64,000 nucleotides of DNA from Hormiphora californensis (GCA_020137815.1 CM035360.1:5855559-5919558), one strand, 5' to 3'. Positions 22,561 through 34,751 are shown, numbered from the stretch's first letter. Notes: generated by a model not told the origin, from the sequence alone. Program-made: numbers and translations.

Positions 22561-24222
22561 ATGGCCCTGGACACCTACGAGATCAAGGTCGTTGTCACCG
22601 TGTCAGCTGTTGTCATAGTAATCTGCGTCTTCACTCTCGTCATGGAGATCCTCCGGATGAGACCGGGATGCTGCTGGTTGAGCCCGCCCCTCCCCACTGT
22701 TGACATGGAGAAGGGCGCGGAGGTGATCGTTGCCACAACAACAACTGCAGCAGCAGCAGCAGCTATGAGTAGCGCGTCCCCTGGGGGTAGTAAAGTTATA
22801 ACACCCATCCTAAAACCTGATAGTGCCCTCCTGTCGGAGAGATTTGCAAGGGAAAAGCGGGTTAAATCCGCCTTCGGCCGCGAGATTCTACGCTTACAAT
22901 CGGTATCGGTCTCACTCTGAGCAGAACCTTGACATCCAAAAACGCCGTCTGAGCAGAGCAAAAACGGCGGGTCATATCAGACCCAATCGTCCCAACAACG
23001 GTTACTATGGGCACGGGGTTACATTCGGAAATGCGGAAACATTTGAACTCTCCGTACCTACTCGCCGGAAAGTTTCCTTCTCACCCGGATCAGAGAACAG
23101 AAGACGATTCGGATGAGAAAGATCTGGAGATCCCAGAAGACAACACCTCAACAGTTTCCCTAGAATCCAAGGAACCACAAACACCTGCCAAAACCCCGGT
23201 AACAAGACAAACAAGTAGTGTTTCCGTGGGAACCGACAGACTCCCTGACGCTGATGCGGGTACTCAGTGTGAGGCATTCATGTTCGTACCCGCGCTCACT
23301 TATGCAGATGCAGAAACCCAAACTGATGCAGATGAAGATTATGAAGAGAAAACAGAGGTGTTGAGATCGGTTAAACTGAGGACCAGCCAGGGGACCCAAA
23401 TGATGGAGCGATCGCCAACACCAACCCCAGTCTGTGTAGATACGGCTTGTGGACCGAGTACGATAGATCTTATCACCCCGGTAACACCAGCACCCCGACC
23501 GGAGCCCACCCCACCGCCCCAACGAGAATTCACCCCACCTCCGCCAAAACCACCTGGTACAGCTCACAACAACAGAAGTGCTAACAATAAGAGTCGAGCC
23601 AAGAGCAGGAAACTCAAGAGTCGGGGCATGGTGCTGCATACGGCCAAACGGGCCGTTTCAGGCCGGAGATCTTCACATGCCAGTGTCAGACCCCCGGCCG
23701 GGAGTGCGGGGAAGAGTCATCCGGTGCTCAACAAGAAACAAATCAACTTCCCCGTTATGAAAAACAAGGGTCCGAAGGAAAAGTGGAAGAATGGCAGCGG
23801 AGAGAATATACATGCAGCAAAGGGTGGCCAAAGTGAAACCTGCAAAAAGTGATAAAGCTGTACTGGGGTTAAAAACGGCGATATCAGAGATTAAAAGTTT
23901 CACCCTCCCACCGCCTGCTGTTTACGAGGTCACCAAGGGTATTTTGATTATAATTGGAGAGGACCCGGAATCTCTGACGGACTGGAGAAAGATGACACAC
24001 ATGTTGGGTCGACATGGGCCCGCTAGCCCAATAACCCGACTTGTTAACCTAAGAAACACTCCGTTGAATGAGATGCAGATGAGAGAGGGCCGGAGAATTG
24101 TCGAGGAGATTTCCCTGGATGAGATTAGTAAAGTTAGTAGGGGTGCGAGTGTGTTGTACAAGTGGTTAGCGAGGTTGACACGTTATACCCCGCCCGGGGT
24201 TAGCAGGAAACCACCTGTATAA
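22561..24222 (+). CDS. Membrane-anchored protein with dynein-stalk-like C-terminus, frame-broken
   Basis: The start is ATG 22561 in an ideal context (CCACCATGG). Residues about 9-33 are one hydrophobic segment (VVVTVSAVVIVICVFTLVME), followed by basic, low-complexity and Pro/Thr-rich cytoplasmic-type sequence with a KVSF motif resembling a PP1-docking RVxF site. The last 110 residues (SFTLPPPAV, GILIIIGEDPE, LTDWRKM, SLDEISKVSRGASVLYKWLA) resemble the segment at the base of the dynein heavy-chain microtubule-binding stalk (PP.AV ... W ... SxA...L.KW). The reading frame changes three times, each by +1: near 22880-22920, 23090-23115 and 23775-23800. Segments on either side look genuinely coding. 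Possible causes are assembly indels, a decaying gene or retrocopy, or very small introns. No normal-sized intron is seen. A polyadenylation hexamer follows at 24370. Confidence 0.5.
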
Positions 24223-24369
24223 CGACAATCTAATGACCTTTGACCAACATAAATGTTTATGCCAGCTGAAAATTTACATATTGCCTATTGGACTTTCTTT
24301 CTATGACACATAATTCTTTTTTATTTATACGATATAATTTTAGTTTTTACTGACCACCAAGCAAATTAA

Positions 24370-24375
24370 AATAAA
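24370..24375 (+). terminator. Polyadenylation signal (AATAAA)
   Basis: Canonical AATAAA about 150 bp after the stop of the plus-strand gene ending at 24222, in an A/T-rich stretch. The converging GPCR gene ends at 24531 on the other strand, so the two genes are tail to tail. Confidence 0.5.
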
Positions 24376-24530
24376 CTGTGTACATTTTAAAGCCGCAGAG
24401 AGAACTTCAACTATGGATATACATATAGTGGACACTGGACAGCGAATCATCCCAGCTCTTTGAAAGAAAGGGTATTTCCATTCAATTGCAAAGCTCTTAA
24501 TCATATGCTGCAATGCTTCCAATCAGTAGG

Positions 24531-26643
24531 CTATCGACTAATTGTCCGAACTGGAACACTTAAAGAATTCCTCTGCTTTGCCGCTAAAGCTATAGCACCC
24601 GTTGAATTTCTGAATTGCCTAACAACCAAACTTGGTGACGACACACCAGAATTTCTGAGTTGCCTAGCAACCAAACTTGGTGACACAACACCAGAATTTC
24701 TGAGTTGCCTAGCAACCAAACTCGGTGACACAACATCAGAATTTCTGAGTTGCCTAGCAACCAAACTCGGTGACACAACACCAGAATTTCTGAGTTGCCT
24801 AGCAACCAAACTTGGTGACACAACACCAGAATTTCTGAGTTGCCTGGCAACCAAACTCGGTGACACAACACCAGAATTTCTGAGTTGCCGAGCAACCAAA
24901 CTTGGTGACACAACACCAGAATTTCTGAGTTGCCTGGCAACCGAACTTGGTGACACAACACCAGAATTTCTGAGTTGCCTAGCAACCAAGCATGGTGACA
25001 TAACACCAGAATTTCTGAGTTGCCTAGCAACCAAGCACGGTGACATAACACCAGAATTACTTCGTTCGATTGTTCTCAAGGTCTCCAGCCTGTTCATTGT
25101 CCTATAAGTAGCAGTACTTCCACCCCGATCAACCACTGTTCCCCGTCCACAGCACCTTCTGATCACCCCCTCCCTCAATCTCCTCATCCGAGCCAGCATT
25201 ACAAGAGGGTTCAGAGCTGCGTTACACCCCACCAGAACCACATACGCCAGGCACCAGCTGTACCAGAGAGAAAAGGTGCTCTGTTCGTTGACCTCAAACC
25301 CCCGTGCTATGTAGTCGCACCAACATAGGAAGACGGGGATGTTGCATAGGATGTAAGTCATGGTTACCATGAGGATAGTTAATGTAGCATCCAGTTTGTG
25401 GGTTTGGACCTGGGGTGGAGAAGGGTTGAATTATTGACCAGTATACTGTTCGCGATACTCGCCTAGCAAATTGGGCGATTGTAAACTAAAGTTAACAAGT
25501 AAACTTGGAAGTTAAAGTTGATTGAATTGTACTCACTGATTTGTTGGTTCTTGTTAGTTTAAATGATCGGACGATGCTGAAAACTGACAGGCAGCAACTC
25601 ACACAAATTGGTATAATTGGAAGGGCTAGTTGAACCAGTCCTGGGGGAAGTTAAATTGTTATTGGCCTTTTTTTAACTCACTCAATTCAGTTTTCAAAAT
25701 AGACCCTGACCACTGCATTGAAATAAAGCTGCTAAATGGAACCCAGATAACCCTTCACAATTACCTGTTGCAATGTCATACTTCTCGTACCACTTGTCAA
25801 CCTCCTCCTCCCAGCAATACGCCTCCGTTTCTGTGTAAACAAAGTACACACTCGAATTGGCAACTGGGACCAGAATCCTACAGGGTAGTAGTAAACATTA
25901 ATCAACCAATCAAATTCGAACTATGAACAAGTTTGCCCAAAATTTTCCGTTTCTTCAGACAGTATGTCGAGAGTAAGCCGACAGTAAGCTGAGAACAAGT
26001 ATAAATGTTACCTGAGCACAAGGTAGGTTGTGTAGATGACCACGGCTGTAATGACAGCATTACGGTTAACACCAGTTAGAGGGTTCAAGAGGATGATTGT
26101 ACGGGAGATACTCAATACACAGACCAGGAAAACGGACAGGAAGGGAAGTATCACCCACAGCACACCCCACACCTGTATTAATACAGGTTATACAACGGTT
26201 ATAACAGTTTTTACTAATTTGGTTCTTTGTACGCAAAAAGACTCATGCATGATCAATGATCATGGTTCAGAAATCATAGATTCTCAGGGGTGATATATAG
26301 AGTGAGAAGGCAGTAGTGGGAGTAGCCTATGTATAAAATGTACCTGACAGAAAATCCCAATACTAAACAATACGGGAGCTCGGTTTAGTGCCAGGCTGAG
26401 TCCCGTGGGGAAAACAGTGAGGCAGGTAACAAAATCAACAGCAGAGATCAACAAATACAGGACCGTTGGGAGGTCTTTCCGCTGGTGTACAAAGAAGAGG
26501 AGCGTGGCGCAGTTAGCCGGACATCCCAGACCCGTACATAGCAGGACAATAACGGCGAGAAAGTAGTCACCAGCGGGATTAGATGTTAGACCACTGGGAT
26601 TAGATGTTAGGAGAGGTGGTGCTGTGAGGTTAGACTCCAGCAT
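24531..26643 (-). CDS. Rhodopsin-like GPCR with tandem-repeat tail
   Basis: Exons in order of transcription: 26643-26344, 26172-26012, 25877-25765, 25640-25537, 25409-24531. Phases agree at every junction and give 518 residues. All seven helices can be placed: TM1 YFLAVIVLLCTGLG, TM2 VLYLLISAVDFVTC, TM3 from CQVWGVLWV to SISRTIILLNP (DRY position is S-R), TM4 AVITAVVIYTTYLVL, ECL2 with a Cys (EAYCWEEE) to pair with TM3, TM5 LVQLALPIIPICVSCCL, TM6 TILMVTMTYILCNIPVFLCW, TM7 ending NAALNPLVM (NPxxY without Tyr). The cytoplasmic tail after TM7 contains ten 15-residue repeats. The N-terminus has an NLT glycosylation site and a doubled LTSNP motif. The ligand is not predictable. No signal peptide is seen. 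Confidence 0.85.
24609..25058 (-). repeat. 45-bp coding tandem repeat (10 units)
   Basis: Ten in-frame copies of a unit translating as NSGVVSPSLVARQLR in the GPCR tail. Central units are nearly identical and end units more diverged. Each repeat offers an SP dipeptide and, across the junction, an R-Q-L-R-N-S sequence that fits a basophilic-kinase site (R-x-x-R-x-S). Confidence 0.95.
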
Positions 26644-29414
26644 GTTTTTACCTCTGACCGAAACTGGATCAAGTGTATACTAAAATGAGGAATAATTGAG
26701 TTTGGCAGCATTTAATTTTAATGAGCTAGCATGGCAGCAGGTAGTAGACAAGTTCGGGGTAAGCGCTCATCATGCGACACAGATCTTGATCAAGATTATC
26801 ACGTCTAGTGCAATTAATGTAGCTACCATTACATATGTTGCCTTGTATGAGTGGTACGGTGAGATAAAAATAGAATGTCCGCGGGCATGCACATTAGACA
26901 AGAAGAAAGCAATTTCCTTTTATAATTTATATTATAAAAGTTTTATAAAGTTTTAGAAAATGGAATTGCTTTTTTAAAAGACAGATCTAGTATGACAATG
27001 ATTATGATTTAAGGCAAAACAATGAATGTTGAAGACACGAAGCTACCAGTTATCATATGTACAGAGTTAGAAAGAACTTGAAATCTCGGCCAAGGCGATT
27101 ATGCATTTCCTATCTCTGATGATTTATAAATTCGAGGGCAGGTGTTCGCAGAGCTCTCCCTCTCTCTATAATCCTCCAGGTGAATATTTTCCTGAACTTT
27201 AAATCTCTATACATAGATGCCGGCACGGGGACTCCTAACAAGTAACACATGTTGTGCAATAGCATATACGTAATCGTCCAAGGAAATAATCTGGAAGGAT
27301 ATTCAAACTATCACTATCAGTGAAATGTACACTGCTATACATAATAGTACAGTGGTTAAACCGAAAACTAGGTATCCAGGATTGAGTCCTCATGTTACCA
27401 TGGCATCTATAGAGTTTAGAGAATCTCTAATAGAAATGCTGCATACACGCTGTCCATTACCAAAGACACGTACAGTGCTTGTATGAAGCTCAACAGAGAC
27501 ATGATGTATTGTGACCTCATGTTGGTGTAGTGATGTTTCAGCTATAATTATTTCCTAGGAACAATTCACTTTTGTAATTTCATAGATCCATGGTATTCTG
27601 GTCTGCATTGACTGAAGAGCAGAAGTTATATCGATGCTAATGCAGTATGTGGATATCGGTTCCAAGACAGGCAAATAACCAAAAAAGCTACAAGATAAAG
27701 GTATGACCTGTAATTATCATGTCCTGCTATAGATACATTGTCCAGACTAAACGTTCTGTCTTCACTATAATACTACCAGTAGGTGACATGAATAGTATAC
27801 CATGTATAATTATGCTGCATAATATAATACATGTATCTAGGGATGCCATAATTTTACTTGAAAAATTTTGCATTCTAAAACGTTCCGTCTGTCGGCGTTC
27901 GACCCCCCCTCCCCCTTGCGCTAGAGATGTACTATAAAAATAGAATATGTAGTAGGGTCGTTAGTGGGAAGCCAGACCATGGCATGGCTCCACTTGACCT
28001 TTGGTGGGAAACCGAAAAAGCCTATAAGTAACTTACGAACGGCTAGGTTTGATCATCTCCTCGAGTCTGTTCGAATGCGATCAACCACCAGTCCACGAAC
28101 TCCTACGACGACCTAACCCTGTAATCCTACGTTTAAAGCGTACACAATAAATTTGGACAATTTTTATTTGTTAAAGAAAAATAATATTGACTAAATGATT
28201 GACTTAATGATGACACTATATTACTTCTCGCAACAAGACACGGACGATTATTATATCACGTCGGTGTTGCAAAATACAAGTTTAAAATTGTTGATTATCA
28301 AACCAATAAGCAACTCTAGTAACAAACGGGACCGATCGGTCCATCATTGGGACGACAGTGTCAATATCTTAATTCGACAAATGTATTGTAAGTGATATCA
28401 GAACAGCGACTCAAAACAGCCGATTGGTCAACTTGTTGATTCATGTATTGCAACTTTCTCGTTAATCATAGCACTGGCAAGTGCCCCGGGCCCAAAAGGG
28501 GGGTGTGGGGGCACAGCCCCCACCATAAACGGGGGTGTGGGGGCAGAGCCCCCACCTTAGAAATACCCTCTAACTCAAAAAACAAAAGAGAGAGCACACG
28601 CAACACTTCTACACACAAGCGCGTGAAAACCTGCCAGTGCTACTATATACCATTGCAGATTTCGGGGTTTTTGATGCTTTAAAAAAGCATGTTCCAGATG
28701 AAGTAGAGAGCTGAAATTTTGTACTCTGAGGGCCCTCATATAGTAGAAGAGGCATGCAAATTTTCAGAACGATCGGATGTAAGGTAAAAATTTGCCAGAG
28801 GGGTCCCAAAATGCAAAAATGTAAGGAGGGGGAGGGGAGGGGGAGGGGAGGGGGAGGGGGGGGGGGAGGACGCTTTTTTATCTTTGAGTGTTCTCCTAAA
28901 CCACAAATAGTAGAAACTTGCCGTTTGGAACAGTGGTTCCTTACATCATTGCGCTCGGTAATAGCTGTGTGAGAACTTCGAAATCGCCATAGTTCATTAA
29001 TTATTCATTAATTAGTCATTAAATATTCATTTAAACCATGGTCGCAATATGACACGACTCGAAGGTCATAGAATCTTGAAACCGGTGTTATTCGACGCGG
29101 AATCATCGATTTATGGGGGGTCTTACTCGGGACAAAAATCTCTATCTCGCGCCGTTAAGCCGTTATTTGCATATTTATACACCTATTCACGATTTAATGC
29201 ATATTTTCAATATTTTCCCTCCGGCTGGCCCTAGAACGTTTTCATGGACATATTCCGGCGCAGAATAGTCGATTTATGGGGGGTCGTCCCCCTGACAAAA
29301 AGTCGTATCTCTCACCGTTTAGTCATTATTCGCATATTTATGAAATATTCAAGTTCAAAAATATGCAAAATCAGAAAAAATAGCCTTTTCTATTTAACAC
29401 CAAAAAGAACAGAA
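26644..29414. other. Intergenic stretch between two GPCR genes
   Basis: No gene supported. The segment 27085-27250 is similar, in inverted orientation, to 38405-38575. A weak tRNA-like B box (GGATTGAGTCC) is near 27390. Two diverged direct repeats with CGATTTATGGGGGGTC lie at about 29100 and 29270. A purine-rich G tract is at 28825-28870. Confidence 0.5.
28497..28557. repeat. GC-rich duplicated hairpin unit
   Basis: Two tandem copies of a GGGGGTGTGGGGGC.CAGCCC-type unit, each able to fold on itself (GTGGGGGC/GCCCCCAC). It lies inside a wider inverted pair ATAGCACTGGCA (28468) / TGCCAGTGCTA (28633). Confidence 0.7.
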
Positions 29415-29648
29415 ATTAAGTCCAAAAACCAATTAAATAAATTAGTTTGGATGCCCGGGCCCATGTGGTGTCACGGGGGTAACACCTTTAGGCTACTGTC
29501 ATAAATGATGGATATCGAGAGAGATAAAGGCAAAAGAAATTATGATAGAAAGAGTGAGATATAATCAAGAAAGACGGAGAGATAAATAAGAGGAGAGAGA
29601 GAAAAAGAGAGATATAGTGAAAGAAACAGCGAGAGAGAAAGAGAGAGA

Positions 29649-29695
<47 letters not shown>

Positions 29696-29885
29696 TGTGA
29701 GAGAGAGTGAGAGAGAGACTGAGAGAGATAGATATAGATAGACATATTGAAGGAATGAAGGATAACAATTAACAATTAACGAGATATGCCGTTAATTATG
29801 GCAGTAGCCTAAAGGTGTTACCCCCGTGACACCACATGGGCCCGGGCATCCAAACTAATTTATTTAATTGGTTTTTGGACTTAAT
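29415..29885. mobile_element. 471-bp foldback element
   Basis: Arms of about 85-95 bp start ATTAAGTCCAAAAACCAATT and include GGATGCCCGGGCCCATGTGG and GTGTCACGGGGGTAACACC. The centre (29515-29740) is a GA-rich tract. The right end lies four bases from the stop codon of the downstream minus-strand GPCR. Confidence 0.85.
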
Positions 29886-29889
29886 ACTC

Positions 29890-31136
29890 CTATACTCGAG
29901 TATGTTCCACTACCTCAGGTAGTTTCACACTATCATTGCTTATTACAAAACTAACAGTTTTGCCTTTGGGAGCACTGTCCTTTCTTTCAGTATCTCCGTT
30001 ATTTAGATTAGATCCCGTTGAGGGACGTTTGTCTTTGTCTTGGGTAACAACTGCAGCACTAGATTCCATTTCATAATGTCGTCGCATTACCAACCCCAAA
30101 AAGAGACCCCTCATTTGTCTGATGCGAATGAAGTATATAATGGGGCTGCACAAAGCATCCAGTGGCACAGCAATCCAAAGTCCAAACCGATAAATGTCAG
30201 TTGAAGTAAAGGCCTTTATATCCTCACCTGCAAGTCCCCCTACAGCTGGATAGAGTTGGACAATGACATAAAAGGCGTTCCAAAAAAGATATGATCCGGA
30301 GAGAATTAGGATTGTAATTGTAGCCTTACTGGCATTTTTAGTTGAACTCTCATTCAGTTGCAGTCTCTTGCTCAGAGACAACTTGGCCACAACCATAGCA
30401 CTGGCAACAATGACTACAACCCACATGATCGCTAGGATTCCATACCGTGCATATTTAAAGTTAATGTAGTTCGTGCTGTCCTCAAACATGTACTTCAGAT
30501 AGGTATCGTTGTACACGTAGTATGTCTCCCGAGGTATCATGGCAAGACAATAGATACCAAGTGCTATATAAACCAAGGGTTCCCGGATCTGGTAAAATGG
30601 TGCCCAGGTGGTGATGGCTCGGGTACAGGTGAGACAACAGGTTACCAGTGAAATCAGTTCAATTCCAACACGATCGAGAACCAGGAAAGTGGCGAATCCG
30701 GTGACTCGGAACTCGTAGTATGATGTCATGTTAAAGGTGGAGGAATCTACGGTAGTGTAAGTAATTCTGGCAGCGTAACGAAACATAATTTTAAGGAATA
30801 GAATGAGGGTGAGAGCCATATTGATACAATTGAGAAGAAAGAGCATCCGGTTTCCAGTGTTTTTCCTGAAACAATTGGGGGTTTATAATGAGTCACTAAC
30901 TAGCAACTATAGGAACCCAACTGGGGGAGATCACATATCCTAATACATTTCCATTAGAAAGGGTCGTCGAATCGGGCTACTAATAATCCACATTCTACTC
31001 TCACTAAATGTAACTACAATTCTACTTACTTGTGGATTTTCCTGAAGCACAGGATGGATAGAAAGTTGGCGATGATGGCGAGTGCGACGATTGACCCTGA
31101 TACGTACATCCAATTATCTGATATACTAGCCGCCAT
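29890..31136 (-). CDS. Divergent rhodopsin-like GPCR
   Basis: Two exons, 31136-31030 and 30865-29890, joined in phase to give 360 residues from MAASISDNWMYVSG. Helices: TM1 SIVALAIIANFLSILCF, TM2 MLFLLNCINMALTLILF, TM3 ending LVTCCLTCTRAITTW (CTR in the DRY place), TM4 PLVYIALGIYCLAMIP, TM5 GILAIMWVVVIVASAMVV, TM6 TITILILSGSYLFWNAFYVI, TM7 LWIAVPLDALCSPIIYFIR (SPIIY in place of NPxxY). The tail is polar with several Ser/Thr and a Lys-rich patch. Both GPCRs in the window are on the minus strand but are not obvious recent duplicates, since intron positions and motifs differ. Ligand unknown. Confidence 0.8.
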
Positions 31137-31836
31137 GGTTATCTAGCGGATATATTGTGTGTGAAATACTTTGATGGGTATCATGGAAATCAGCAGATAT
31201 ACCAAACAGTTTTCAAATCTAAACTCTGACGTGACATGTTTGCTTTGATACACTGAATTGCGGAGCACGGACACAGTGTCAGGCGACTCAATCGATGCAG
31301 CAAGTTCGTTGGTTTTCATTTAAATGTGCTAGCAATTTCCATTTGTAGACAGCACGTGCTAAAGTACTACAGCTGTACCTCACATGTGTGAGCTACCGTG
31401 TGGGGCAATAAAAATGCCCCCCCAAGTCTACCATAGTTCCAGATATCGTGGAGCGCTAAAATCTGGTTCAGTAACTCTATGAGACAAATAAATAACTTAA
31501 TAATAATAATAATAATATTCCGCGCTTATATACCGCCCATACCCGACGGAAACATGTCAAAATATTGGCGATGTTCCGACGAGTCATCAGAGCGGTATAT
31601 CCTAGAGTAAAAATATCGCACACGAACAATTCTGGTTGAAAAAGACAATATATGGAAAACCAAATTAACTGGACTTATCAAACTGGGGGAATAACTGGTC
31701 CCATAAACCTGTAGATATAATTTTAAACATGCTATACTCACACCTGCTCAAAAAAGGATACCAGATAGTGATTTAATAACATGACTAGAGAGAGGATGAC
31801 ACTGATTGCCCGCAGACCCCACAACTACAACAAACA

Positions 31837-34751
31837 TTACAACTCAGCCATGGGTTCCCCATCACCCACTCCAAATGCACCAACGAAGAGATGTGTTTTC
31901 AGGCGAGCTTTAAAGGTATCAACGTTGGGGATCGACCTTAACTCGAGGGGTAGCTCATTCCAAATAGCAGGCAGAAATACTGATAGTCTCCTACGTCTCA
32001 ATTTAGAATTGGCGTTGATACTGGTCATCTTGGGGTGTTTTAATCTGTAAGGATCAATAACACTAGTCATCCTTGTTGTCCTGGAGACTCCCCAGCTTTT
32101 ATCAAGAGGAACCATTTCCTGGAGGTAACCTGGTGCCGTTCCATAGACTATCTTATAAGCGATTAGACAGGCTTTGAAGTCCAGTCTGTAGGAAATGGGT
32201 AAAATATGACACTGCCTGAAGTATTCCGAGTAATCCTCTTGATGCCCATGGATGTTGAATATAAAGCGTACACAGGAGTTTAGTGTTTTCTGGAGCCCAC
32301 CAAGAACTCGGGCCGGAAGTCCACAGTACAGAATATTACTGTAATCAATCCTCGATATAATCAATTGTTTCACCAACATTATCTTCGTTTGAATATATCA
32401 AAACATCTGTGTAACTGCCAAAGATTCCGTAGTATCAGCCCACACTGTTTCCTCACACTGTTAACCTGTCGTTCAAGATTAAGATTGTGGTCCAAGAGTA
32501 TTCCCAAGGTTTTCCCATCTGCTCCACTACATTCACTGGGGAAGATTTCCGTTCCTCCAAAGTTGATAACTGGATCGAAAGAGATTTTACTCAAAGAACT
32601 GCGCTTTCCAAGCAGGATGAATTCCGTTTTGGCCTCATTACACTTCAACCACTGCCCCACCATCCACCGCTTCACCTTCGCCAGACACTCCTCAATATCC
32701 ACCTTCGTCCTAGACCAGCCAGTAGAATCCGTAGGAACCAGACTCACATAGAGCTGGGAGTCGTCTGCATATAACTTTATCCGGAGTCCATATGGTTCCA
32801 CAATATCTTGCACAGCTTCAATGTAAAGTAGAAACAAAATAGGACCAAGAAGAGACCCCTGGGGCACTCCACAGAGTAAGGCCAGGGTATCCGAGAGACA
32901 ATCACCAACCGAGACTCTAAAAGATCTGGAACTCAGGTAGCTCTTAAACCATTGAAGAGGATCACCATCCACTCCAAACCGTTTCTGCAACACCTCCAAC
33001 AACTTTTCATGATCCACCGTATCAAATGCGGCACTCATGTCCAAACAGATCAGAGCAACAACATTTCCTTTATCCATCTCACCTAATACATCATCAAACA
33101 TGCTGGCTAACAGAGTTTCGCAACTGTGACCAGCACGATAACCGGATTGATGCTTGCCCAGAAGTGAATTGCTTTCAAGGTACTCATTCAGCTGCGTGAG
33201 CACCACCTTTTCTAGGAGCTTAGAAAGGAATGGGATATTTGAGACAGGACGATAGTTACTGAGAGCTTCCCTATCTCCGTACAGATTCTTGATGGTAGGA
33301 AACACGATAGCTTTCTGGAGAGATTCCGCAACTGTAGACTGATGTAGAGATTGGTTTACCATCGATGTTAATACCGGAGCAAGATCCCTAATGCACTCCT
33401 TTACTACCCAAGTGGGCAACGGATCAAGGTCACAATGTTTGCTTGACATAGACTTCACCACCTTAACAAGTTCCTCCTCCGATATCTCTTTGAATTCCTT
33501 CCATGTTGAATGACAGGCTTTTCCGGGTTCCTCAAAGTCGACAGCTTGCTTCTGCTCCTCATTGACTTGGGTTCGAATTTTTTCCACTTTGGAACTAAAG
33601 AACTGGGAGAAATCATCTGCCAAGTTCTTGGTGTTTGTTGTTTCAGGAAGAATTGTTTCAGCTTTTCCAAGGAGTTTCTGGAGCTTACTTTGCAATTTCT
33701 TTGGGTCACCTTTGGCAGCAACCAAGTCCTCTTTAATGAAAAGTGACCTCTTTTCCCTATCCATCTTTCCATACAGTTTCGCATCCACAGTTCCAAGTTT
33801 CCGCCAACACCGTTCTGCATTCCTCCTCTCTCGAAGTAATCCTCTAAGTTCCTCATCCCTCCATGGCTTAAACTTTTTACCAGTCCTCACCCGTTTCCTC
33901 GGTACTCGCTTCTCCACTATACCTTCCAGCCAACGATAGAAATTCACCACGCCCTCCTCTGGACAGGAGTTCGACAGGTCAGGTCTCACTTGAATCCCAA
34001 ACTGTACTAGGAAGTGATCTGATGTAGTACCATTAGGAAATATGGATATGTCACCTAGAGAAGTTTCTCTTGTAGTTATCACCAAGTCCAAGGTTCCTCC
34101 CAGCTGGTGAGTAGGCAACATTGGTACTCTTTGTTGAAGATCAAATGAATCCAGCAGCTCCAAAAGTTTCCTTGCATAGAAGTTATTATCATCTTGCACC
34201 TGGAAGTTTAGGTCACCAGCGATGATCGGAGTACCTTGCTTCATAACAAGCTCGGAAAGGTAGTCACCAAACTCCGACAGGAAAGTTGCTTCTGTAAGTC
34301 TCGACCTCGGTGTGTACGGAGGACGATAGACATTACAGATTCTCTTCGGTTGATCTCTGTCACTGATCAGAACCTCTTGTACTTGAAAAGACTTATACTT
34401 GGTCTTCACTGGACACTGCCGAAGAACTATGCCATCTCGAAAAAGTATTCCGATTCCTCCACCTCCTCTGTCTCCTCTGGGGCATGAGAAAATGTCCCAT
34501 CCATTATCTCTGATTTCTTGAAGTTTTCCAGTGTCCGTTGATTTCAAAAATGTCTCCTGTATAAGACAAATATCACAATCCTCCTCTTCCAGATGCGAAA
34601 TAACACCTCCAGTTTTGTTAATAAGAGAGCGGACATTTAGTGTCCCAATCTTCCAAGTCTTTTCCTGTGTAGTTCCTCCTTGGTCCTCGTCCAGTACAGG
34701 TTTTTTTCCTCTTTGCTTACACCTGCAGTCCTCTCCATAAGCCGTGCTCGT
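31837..34751 (-). CDS. LINE ORF2: endonuclease and reverse transcriptase
   Basis: The frame is open from 34751 (just after an in-frame TGA at 34752-34754) to 32379. After a one-base frameshift near 32385 it continues in another frame to the stop at 31837. APE-endonuclease signatures: IGTLNVRSLI, CLIQET, AGDLNFQ and TSDHFLVQFG. Reverse transcriptase signatures: SNYRPVSNIPFLSKLLEKVV, GHSCETLL, LDMSAAFDTVDHEKLL, GVPQGSLLGPILFLLYIEAV and YADDSQLY. The frame has no ATG before the start of the endonuclease domain (first ATG 34547, inside it), so it probably depends on ORF1 translation. The related copy at 17.0-18.8 kb reads through the position where this copy is shifted. Confidence 0.88.

Noticed and set aside
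22880-23800. Tiny GT-AG introns (22, 40 and 28 nt) explaining the frame changes in the 22.5-kb gene
   Set aside because: Each can be found and restores frame, but such short introns are not credible in animals without transcript evidence. Kept only as an alternative.
24460-25107. 215-codon plus-strand ORF with repeated EFLSCLATKLGDT
   Set aside because: Antisense shadow of the GPCR tail repeat. A 45-bp repeat without stops is open in every frame it is open in once, and the minus-strand frame has full GPCR context.
27350-27400. Possible tRNA gene
   Set aside because: A B-box-like GGATTGAGTCC is present, but no acceptor stem or convincing A box.
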